Assembly: GCF_036324505.1 (NCBI RefSeq)
Contig: NC_086355.1
Span: 22,186,518 to 22,250,517, forward strand
DNA length: 64,000 bases
Direction of reading: 5' to 3'
DNA from: Eleginops maclovinus
Taxonomy: Eukaryota > Chordata > Actinopteri > Perciformes > Eleginopidae
Shown: positions 28,570 to 39,900 of the stretch, piece by piece
Layout of the letters: each line of letters begins with the position of its first letter
Numbering within the stretch: position 1 is the first letter of the stretch
Made by a program: the position numbers and the translations under genes
The notes under the pieces: model-generated
What the model saw: only the letters and a program-made list of their open reading frames with translations
The model's database searches: none
What the model was told of the DNA's origin: nothing

Positions 28570-31500
28570 TCAGATCTGAGTTCTTCTTGTTAGTTCTGAG
28601 ATGCTGATGTTGACGAAGAGGGAGGAGGGAGGGATGGCTGTTCCATCTTTAGAGAGTAAATGTATATGACGATATCCTGCAAAAGGAAAAGACATTGAGA
28701 AGAATTAGGTTTAGAAAAAATCAAAAAGATTGGTGTTGAGTTCTACTTCGTGTGGTATTTGCAGAGGTGGGAGTACTCTGTTACAAGTTATAGACCTGCA
28801 ATCAACATTTTACTCAAGTACAAGTACCAAAGTAATAGCCTTAAAATCTACTTAAAGTGTCAAAAGTAAAAGTAGTCATTGTGCAGATTGGTCCATTTCA
28901 GACAATAGATATGATGTATTTTGGTTATAATTATTGATGCATTATTTGTGTTATCAAAGCTGGTAAAGGTGCAGCTAATTGTAATGACTTTGTATACTGC
29001 AGGGTAGCTCGGGAACGACACACCTCTAAGTGGTTGACCAATCACAACAGAGCCTACCAGCCAACCAATCAGAGCAAACTGGGCTCTGGTTTCAGACAGA
29101 GGGTGAAAATGGGTGCTGCAGCACAGGCAGTATGTAGGGAATATAATAAATAAATCAAGTGGAAAATAATAAAAAGTACCATTTCAAATAAATGATTTCC
29201 CTTTTTTAGCTACACACTTTGTTAAATAAATTATAGAATCTGAAGTTCACCTTCCAAAATAAAATAAAAACTATCACCCTTGCCAAAAGCCAAATTAATG
29301 ATCCCAGCCAAAATCAGGCAGAAAGGTGAATGAACCCGGCAGTGAACTGTAACGCTGGTGGTTTGTGTTTCAGCTCACCTGCTTGTATGCACGTAAATGG
29401 AAGAGTGAACTGTCCCATGAAGTCGTTCCTGGACGTCTTGTCGTAGTCCTCCACCTCAAAGCGAACTAGTGCCAGTTCAGGGTTGTGGATAACAAAATTT
29501 AGAGTTTCATTCCACACCGGGTTAAAGCCTGCAGGCAGAGGGGCAGCAGAGGAGAGAGTATGACCGACTGGGATGTGACTTTATTCACATCACATCATCA
29601 AATCCAGCTATGATAATAGAATGTTGTTTATGTTTTCACCATTGTTGTTTATGTGACTTGTCTCTTCTTTGGCCTGGTCCTGTGGCACTCCATAGATCTC
29701 CACTCTGACCAGGGGGTCTACTATAGAGCCCTCTTTCTGATTCACTTTTGGTAGCTGCTGCCCACTGATCACCTGATAAACACACAACACATATTTGCAC
29801 ATTACATAATGTGTTGTACTTGCACTTTGTTTCTTTGTTTTTCACTAGGTTTCTGACATGCTGCAACCCCTTGTATTACATACACTGACAGCAGTAGTTT
29901 GCTGTTGTCAACACAAACCCACTATATAGTCATGCAGTTTAGAACCTGTATGGATAAGCGCAGAGGTTTGTAGCCAGGCCGCTCCTCTGGTTTCTCCGGA
30001 CTGAACTGAGTGTTACCGTCCCTCATGAAGGCAGGCTTCAGGACGTAGCCACAGCCTCCGTTCTGAGCAAACAGCCCATCGTTCAGATCCATTTCCAGAC
30101 CTGCTGTCTGGAAGTTCAGAGCCACTGTGGGGAAGAAAGGGCATAATGGAACTAACTGTGTTTTGATTTTATTTGCTGGTTCTATCACATCATTTAGCAG
30201 ACTCAGAGTCTAGCTAACAAAGTTCATCCAGTGGAGGCAAAACTTGTAGACATTTCTCCCCTTCATTTATTTTAAATTTTAGTTATACTAACAACACAAA
30301 ATATAATAAAGAAATTAATTAGTTTATATCATTATCTATTAAACTGTTCAGGAGAAATTAAAGTTAGAATAAGCTTCAAATTCACAGGCTGCAACATTAA
30401 AGGGTGAAAACATGAATGCATTTATAACAATTATTCAAAAATAAATTATTTGCAAATTTGCCACCATGCATACTACGTTATTTTACTGATAATACTTTAA
30501 GATTGGTTTGTTGGTGAGACTTTTATTTAAGGAAAACTTAATGGTGCACAGTGAACACTGTATTAAAGAAATACTTTTTTCAACAAAATGACATATTTTC
30601 CCCTTTGAGTTACCTTGAATTGTTGAAGAAAACTTGAAGTGTCTTACTCAACTTGTGCTCTTTAATCCAAGTATCATTTATTCAATCATCCTCAGTATTT
30701 CCCAAACACATGCAATTTCACTAAAACCTTTCCACCCCCCCGGCCCTCACCTATCTGGCAGCCAACGCTCCACATGTCCTGCGGGTTGTAGTTGGACGAG
30801 TCCGTCCTTCGGGCCCCTGGGTAGATCCTGCTCAGCTGCCGTGTGTGGTACTGCACAAAATCTGTCCCTGAAGAGAACATAAAATATGTATAATATATTA
30901 CAGTAACATCAAGGATATAACATGCACTTAAGATGTTCCCGGCTGTTCCCTGTTTATGGTACCTGTGTCTTTAGCAAGCCTCTTGGCCTTGGACTCGGAG
31001 AACGAGGAAATCTCGGAGCATTTGTCGTATGAGCGGGCGTATTCGAAGCCGTGGAAGTGGACACTCTTACAGTAAACCACCAAGTCTGACAACTCCTTAG
31101 ACAGTTTGGACTTGGATTTCTGCAAAATGGGAGAATAAATTACAAAAATAGTCAATGATTAAATCCTATACCCACCACTTCAACAGCATGTATGGTGAGC
31201 TGTGGCCATAAGGGTTGAATCTAACCCTGTAAATTAGAGGCCAGTAATTCAATTATATTTTTAATAGTAAACTGAATTTCCAACTTATTTAAAAAGTTGA
31301 ACATTTTATAATAATTACCTATTTATTTGTTTACATACTAAATAAAACTTAGAAATTGTTCTTGAAAAATATAAATAAACAAATGATTCTAAAATAATTT
31401 GTCCTTAAGTTAAACAAAACTCTCAAATCACTCCGTTAGAGCAAGAATTACACAATTATGTGGATATACATAATGTATTTTATATATTTGTTATATAAAT

Positions 31501-34500
31501 GTCTTTTCTACTATTTTGTAGGTTATTTCAGTGATGTTACGTATCAATGTTTCACTTTGATACTGCATTAGAAATAATCGATGAACCGATCCAGATTGAA
31601 CTACGCAAACTATTACCACATCTTTTGGTTGCAATTTTGTTTAGCTGTTGACATACTTTCCCAATTTTTCCACACTGTTAAATGTATCATGTTATCAGTG
31701 GACATTTACTGAGTAATTATTATTTAATTACTGGACTGTTAAGAACATTGTTAGCGGTTGATAAAAAACATCTTCTAATGAATGTTGCTCCATAAAAGCT
31801 TTCAAATCAATCTGGTTAAACAATTAGGATTCCTTCCCGCTCTCATTACCTCTAATTAAAGATGTATTACTGTTGTTACATGTGGCTATAAAATAAATAA
31901 CAAGGTTTCCGACAGCTAAAAAGACAGATATTGGATGCTGTCTCTCAAATCTGTCTACGTTTCCTGTTTCTTTTCACTATCTCCCTTCTTTCATTCCAGT
32001 CTCGCCACTCTGTCTCTTGTGTCCAAACCCAGTTTCCTGTCTCTCTCTACAATCAAGCTCCATTCACTCCTGTCTTGATTTACAACCTCTTTTGATCCAA
32101 TTCTCTTTGTTCTTCACTTCCACTATCTATAAGGAAACAGTTATATCTAAAAAGAAGAAGGACTTTTTCCTTGTTCAAAGAGATCAAGCATCAAAGCGTA
32201 CAAGACTTATTGAAAATCAATATCCAAGTATCAATGATACCTTCCCATCTTGATTCAAGGTCCCAGCTGGTGGTTCCTCTGTAGACAGGCTTTCAGCTTC
32301 AACGTTGGTCATCTCGTCCTCATCGCTAATGTCATCGGTCAGGGTTTCATCAAGACTGCCTTCTGTATCGCTTATTTTCTTGGCTTTCACAAAAATCTTA
32401 CATCTCAGCTCCTGTAAGGAACACCAAGAAAGGCACAGATTGGTGATAGCAGTTTGTGAACTTACTATACTGTATAAGACTGTTGCTCTTCTTCAATTGT
32501 TGTATCTTTTGGGGTTTTTTAATGACTGAGTTGATTTCAGATCTTAATCTAATACAGTTACATAAAGAAATTGATTATTGATAGTTGAATGTTCCATAGA
32601 TGCAGGGTGCGATTTGTAGGGGGGGATGGTGAGGATTTCCCCCCCTCTGGTTTTCCTATCCCTACCTCTGCTAAATTATTTTTATCTCCGGTGGGGACAA
32701 GGATTTCCCCCCCTTGATAGCGATGAATGCAACTTAACTGCTAGACTACTTAAACTCTTGAAATCTAACGATCTTCAGTGTCTTTACATCAGAGTAGGCT
32801 ATTCAGCAGCCTTCTGGCAGACGGTGCATATTTCTGAACGTCATCGAACACAAAAACATTGTAACATTTTTGTGCGGGAACTTCGCAGGAAAAACAGCGC
32901 TGAACCAAACATGAAACGCGTTCAGAGCAGCATATCATCTTACTTTACAGGACCCATTTGCAGAATTGTGGATAGAAGAGGGCCGAAATGCTGCAGACAA
33001 TGCCCCGATAGGAAAAACGAAAAAGCCACCACAAATTTGTCACCAGAGCCGACTGTTTACTTTGTCTAGTTTTCCAGACCTGTCCCTGAGTGTTGACAGC
33101 ACGTTGTGCTATTTAGTGAATTATTTTGAGTGTTTGATTTAAGTTAATTGGAGGGTCTTTTCATGGAGAGCATTGATGCTGTTCTATGGTGCTTTCTGCC
33201 TGTTAGTGCGTACGCATGTTTTTGTGACGTTGAATAGAAATCCATGTATGGGTTATTAAAAGTTTTGCCATGTTGTGATGGGGACTAATCCACGGACCCG
33301 AAAAAAGGGCCTGTCTACTTTTTGCGTTTTTTTCTCCCTAGTTATGCAAGTTAAAAGTCCAATGTTCTTGTCTATGAATAAATAAATAAAAACATCCCCC
33401 CTTCTGTTTTTTTGTCAAATCGCACCCTGCATAGATGTATCACTGTATGGGCCTACAGGGCAAAGGCCCAGATCGTCCGTGACTCAAGAGACTCAAAATG
33501 ACCAACCGTAACACAAAAGATACACAAAAATTACAAGTCACACGAAAAATTGATTCCAAAGACACACAATACAAAAAAAAACCGCTAAATGACCACATAG
33601 AATAAATAAAGTGACACCAATAAAATAAAGCAAAAAGACCTCAAAGACACATGAAATAACAACAAGGAGACATAAAACGCCTTCAAAGATAAACAAAAAG
33701 AGACTACAAGAGACACTAAAGGAATACAAAGATACTGAAATTGATTGCAAAGAGACAGAAGTGGGCTCGCAAAAATGACCAACAAAGAGACACAAAATCA
33801 ACCCAAAGACACTCAGAACAGATAAACATTTAATTTGAGGTTAAACAACTATGTAGTCTTTGTGTCTTGCCGTTGTGTAGAGGGGGTTATGGGGCCTTTA
33901 GCATGTCTTTGCCCGGGGGCACATTGTCTCTTAATACGCCCATGAATGTGCAGAATTAGTGTTGGAATGTGGGATACACCAGCATTATATTAACAGGAAA
34001 CTCAAATGTCCCAGCATTTAAGTACTTGTTGTCTTCCGTACAGAGACTACTCATGAAGGTGTTCCATCTTCCTGCACTTTTCTGTCTCCTAACTAAATGC
34101 AGCAATGCACCTCTATTTAATTGACAAAAGCCTCACTGGAATACCTCATAGCATTTATTTGCCATTACTTTGAGTTAGCATTGATCGTTCTAAGTGCTGT
34201 AATGGAACATTGTTTGGAAGTTTGTCAATGATTATGCTTTCAGGATTAGTGAAAGATGGATAGCACGGTACACACTAACCATGAATCCTTTAAATGTTTC
34301 GGAATTGTGTATGGCTGGGTATAGCCTGAAAACTTTCAGTTCTGTGAGAATAATCAATATATCAAATGTTACTATGTGCTTGATTGTGTAATTTGCCTAG
34401 CCAAAGAGTGTTATATATATATGTTATAAAGGATGTTATTTGGTCACGCCTCTCTTTGAGGGCGACTGAAGTTCTGATTAATCATCTGAAGATCTGATTG

Positions 34501-36873
34501 AGTTGACTGATGAATCATCTGAAGATCTGATTAAATCAACAATGCGCTAAGAGGCATTGACCCGCCCGCCACCCCCCAGCCCATGGAATAAGACCAAATA
34601 TAAGGTGGGAATATAAAACACAATGTTAGATAGAGGAACGGTCTCTTTTATCCATGCAACTGCTAGACAGATAATTGCTTATAGTGGACTGTGGATCAGT
34701 GAATTGGATATAGACCAGCTGTGTTCCATAAGCCTACTGTACTATTGCATTAATACTGTTTAACTTAAACTAGAAGATTCCTGGTCTACTTCAGACCAAC
34801 TCTTGGTCTTCAAACAAAGAACACTGCAACAGTTCTAACAGTGAAACTCAGAGCAGAATGTTAACTGAAGCTTAATAAGACTTTAACATTATAATAAATG
34901 GAGACGTTTTATCTCTGAAATGCTTAGGCTAAATGCTAACATGCCAATTCTAACATGCTCACAAAGACAGTGTTAACATGAGAGCATGATGTTTAGGATG
35001 TATATTGTTTACCTTGTTTACTCTCTTAGCTTAGTGTGTTAGCATGCTAACATTTGCTATTACAAAACTACCGGTAAGTGAAGCGGTGCTAATGGGAAGG
35101 TCGTATGTTTTGTATTTGGTCACCATTTGGGGTTCTGGTAAGCTTAGAATAAATCCTCATATCTACAGTCGGCCATGTTCACAGCTAGGTTTTTTTTTTT
35201 ACAGTAGCCCAGGAAAACCTAATAATTACCTAAATACCGACGGTTCTCAACAATTTGTAAAGAGAGAAGTGAGCTAAACTCATTGCTAGATGCCAAAAAG
35301 CCATATCCATCGCTTCTTTAAATGAAACTGGCAATGTTGTGTGTAACGCGTTACAAAAGTAACGGAGTTACAGTAATCTATTACTTTTTGCTGTAACGCA
35401 GTAATATAACGCATTACTTCTGAAATTTGGGTAATATAATACCCGTTACAATTCTCAGTAACGCAGTTGCAACACATTTTAACCCCAAATGATGGGGTGT
35501 TCAGTTTCTAAGATATCACAAAAATCGCGAGACATCAGAGAAATAATTGTGCAGGTAGAACAGTAACTCAGTAAGCCTGTTTACTATAGGTTAAGAGGGC
35601 TGCAGGAACAGATTCACAATGGAGAGCTGCGCGCGCAGGCCAAAGCAACAGAAGGTAACTTTCCCTGGGTCTGCTGCTTGAATCCAGAGAAGTTCAGAGA
35701 CTCGTGGCAGAGTGTTGAAGATCTGCAGCCTCTGTCCTATGTGGAATCGCCGGCTTTTAGAAAGCTTGTCAGCCAAATCCCCGTTAACACACCAATGACC
35801 AGATAACGTTGAATAGAGACTCGTTCATATACAGCAGGTTACAGGGCCGTGCAGAGGCTCCACTAACCACTATCCGGGGACTATAAAAACAACCTCATAC
35901 GCTTACCTGTGGAGAAGGAAGCTGTTGAGGGACCTGCCCATTCAGCAGGGTGGACAGCAGTGTGTCCCCCAAGATGTCTCTAATGTGCTTGGCCATGACG
36001 GTCTGCTGCTCCACACAGCAGTGATTCTCGAGGGACAGAATTACAGGGAAGTTGGATGCCTATCGAACAGGAAACAGAGGACACAATAATGTCTTTTAAA
36101 TTTAATCTGTTTTCTTATTTCTGGTGTAATTCCATCAGCTCCTGCAAACACAGTGATAAAACTACTGTGTTGAATTTCCATTAAGTGCAAGTTTTCACAA
36201 ACCTCTAGAACAGTTTCTTCATCATATAATTCTAACGTTGGGTAGGAACGTTTTAGTAGGATAAAATTCAGAAGTAGAGACACATGGGAAGTTGGTGGTT
36301 GTTTTCCATGTACTGTGGCTCAGGCAGCAGGGGTACAGCTGTTCCAGGGGCAGGGAGGGGTTTCCAAATTCATGTTGTCTTCACACTTTAATGTGCACAA
36401 CAGTACTCAACAGTTTGTTTGCTTAGCACCCAAAACTGATTTTTAAAATGATTTCAGTTGTGTGCAACGATATGAACATACTTTAGACTTTTTTTTTTTT
36501 TTGTGGGAATACACAGAACACACTATCAACAGTTTGAAATTTAAACCCATTCCTCATGTTTCAATGCAAACTTTTCACAGTGAGGTCTTTAATTAGAAAA
36601 TAGATTCTTGCTAAAAATGCTGCTATTGAATTGAATATGAAAACCTGAGTGGACTGCATGGCTGAATACTGCTAGTGATGGAATATGGTTTGGGTGAAAG
36701 AACCCTGTAATATGCTTGTGCAGCTCACTTTGAAGGCGTATTCCTTCAGCGTTGATATGACGTCTCTAAAGAGAATCTTGGAAGTTAAAGTGTGACCGTG
36801 ATACACGACGGGTTCCCCATCACTGCCATCCCAGCAGTCCACCTCGACACACCGGCAGCCTCTCTTCAGGGCC

Positions 36874-36965
<92 letters not shown>

Positions 36966-39900
36966 TTCATTTTGATCTATATAACATTATTTTTACCTAT
37001 GATTTTGCCTTAATGAGGAGTACTGATACCTTCCTAATGACATTGTTAATAAATGATTCTCAGCTCATTGAGTCCATGTATGAATAGAGTCACTCATTGT
37101 CCATAAAGTCCACAAAAAAGGGGAAAGAAAAAGAAGGTTTTTCGACAGAGATGCCAGAAAGCCAAGACAGAGTAAACCATGTTGCATGCATGTGCAGCAG
37201 CCTTACTGGATGTACGCCTCCAGGCTGCTCTGTCCTCGCAGCTGGTCTTCCAGGAGGTAGGTGTTGTGTGAGGAGGAGATGAAGTAGTGGCTGAGCGGCT
37301 GGCTCATGTCCTGGTGAAGCTCCCGGAGCTCAGGTTTAAATATGGAGCCCTCCTGAGAGCACAGGTAGATCTGGAAGCCATCTAAGGACATGGCACCTTG
37401 CTTCTTTGCTGCACAAGAGCACAATCCAGGTTTATATAAACTTACAAAAAAATCTCAATTTACTATAAACAAAAGTTCATGACGTAATTTCCTTATTTTG
37501 TTGCTTCAAGATAACTGACTGGTGACCTCGGGATAACAAAATTTTAAAAACACATTTGCAGGGACGGCTGTTCTTGGCTTCCATACAAAACACATTTGCA
37601 TTACAATATAATATTACTGATATGTTGGACCTTATTGTTCTAAAAAAACACATCACATGAAGCAATGTAGTAATATACAGCTTTTATCACTTACAACCAC
37701 TCTCTGGAAAAACTCTGAGCATATTAATTATTAATATCCAATGATGTATTTATGATTCGAACAGCTTATGCTCGTTCCTAATATTGCATAAATCATATAT
37801 GACTGTATTTTAGAGGCAACTTGCCAACTTACCTGACTCTGATGGTTCGTAGCAGTTGATCAGCTCCTGGGCATGCTGGGAACTCTTCTCTCCCTCCTGC
37901 TGCTCCATGTCCAGGAAGTTCTTCAGCTCCTCCACCATCAACTTCTCTCCATCTCCAGAGTAGTCCTGGAACACCTTCCACACTTCATCCCGCTGAGTCA
38001 GCATCTTGTAGAAGTAGACAAACTGCTCGATTTCCAGAGAGCCACTGTCCGACTTGTCTGCCATCTGTGAAAATGAAAAGGCTTTAGTTCGATATTTGTT
38101 GCACCTAATTGTCTTTGGTTTGTTACATTGTGTCTGGGTTTGGAAATGTTTAGTTAGCTCTGTTCTACAACATAACTGACAGACGAGAGATTAAAAAGCT
38201 GGATCGTTCACTTTTTTTGGTCCAGAAAAGTATCCAAGTGTTTTGTTGTAATATTCATTTTTGCAATAAGAAGCTGGAGTACTAAAAGTACTTAAAAACT
38301 AAACACTGAAAGCGTTATTGGTGCCAATTAAAATATATTTCACGTATCAGGTTGAGGTGCACTTCAGACTCTTGGTCGAAGGGAGAATGATATGAACACC
38401 CAATACTGAATTAAACTCTTTTTTCACGGATGAACTAAAAATAGGAGAACATAGAAATAATTTACTGGAAAGACATTTTACTCACCTTTCCTTTACTTGT
38501 AAACACAGGAGAAAAAACTTAGAAATATATATCACAAAAAAAAGCCACCTAAGGGAGGCAGGTTCCAATAAGAAGCAACCTTATCCAAAGAAGTTTAAAA
38601 GCTCACCGTGAAGAGATGGAAAGCATGATCCTCATTCATTTCCACGTTCATCATCTTCAGCAGTTTCCGCACCTCTTTGAAAGTCATCTTCCCATCTTTG
38701 TTTTTGTCTGCTTTCTTAAACCAGTCCCAGACCCACCCGAGAAGACGCTAAGGGAAATGCTTTTTATGAAATAAGACACAACAGCAATTTAAATTTAAAA
38801 ATAATTAAGTTTCCAAAAAGTCCTGCCATCAGCTGGGGAGCTCTATAACAGAATCACAATCAGAATCAGAAATACTTTATTTATCCCAAATTGGGATTTT
38901 TTTTGTTTCGCAGCAAAATACAATACAATATGAAGCATAGCAAAAAATTAGAAATAAAAATAAGAAATATACAGATCGTAAATGTACAATGTAAAGTGTA
39001 AGTGTAAAGTGTGCATGTTATGTCCAGTTAACAGGGAGGCCTAGATGAAAAAAAAAAACTTTGATGGTTTTATCTGAATCATTTTTTGATTGGTGTTTTC
39101 TCTGGCAAATTAACATTAGAAATAAAAGCACTGCACATAAAACCACCCAGCTTTCTTATATTACTTGATTGCTAACTTTTATTCAAAAATCATGTTCATT
39201 TATTAATAGAAAGGGATGATCAACACCATCATTTTTGTTTTATGTCTATCTATTTGTTTGTCTCTAAATCATAAAACGCAATACTACCTTTTTTAGTATG
39301 GGTTGTAATTTAAGCAAGACTACTTTGCCTGTGTGGTACCAGCTAACACCAGACACAACTCTTGATTTTAATAAAATAGCAAACAAAGTAATCCACTAGA
39401 GTGAAAGGATACTGGTCCAGCCTCTCTTTCTCATCCATGTTTTGAGCCTTGTGGATCAGCTTGCGCACCCCCTGGATCCAGGCCTTAGCTTCCGCCGGTG
39501 TCTCAGCCACAAGGTCCAGGTTGCCTTGGCGACCGTGAAACACCAAGGTGAAGCAGAGGTCAGCGGGGAAGTCCTCGGCAGTGCTCAGCAAGACCTCCGA
39601 CTGGTGGCCCTCACGCACCGCCTCCATCTCTGTAACTGAGACTGAGACATCGGGAGGGGTTCAGTGTTAGGAGGATTTCACTATATTTATTCTTTAATTT
39701 ACATTTATCAACAGATATCAAATTATATCTAAAAGGTGCTTTTGGATTATAATCATTATTTTGTTTATTGTATTTCCAAATATCTGTCATAATAACTTAT
39801 TATTCTTGGTCAGATTTTTTACTCCAACTGTGGTGTACTTCAGTACAGAAAATAAAATTGGTGCTGTGGCCCTTTCATAACCCGAGCAATACATGGCAGC

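Noticed and set aside
33478..33830. CRISPR-like array
   Set aside because: Units are degenerate, with no unique spacers, and the genome is eukaryotic.
36672..36959. Protein with a long Cys-Val run at 36.9 kb
   Set aside because: The run is the translated AC microsatellite; only the part after 36873 is the plcd4 exon.
38748..38757. Conventional acceptor TTAG at 38749-38748 for the EF-hand exon
   Set aside because: With the GTATCC donor it puts the EF-hand exon out of frame; the alternative GTGGAT donor at about 39395 would keep frame but insert about nine residues absent from the family.
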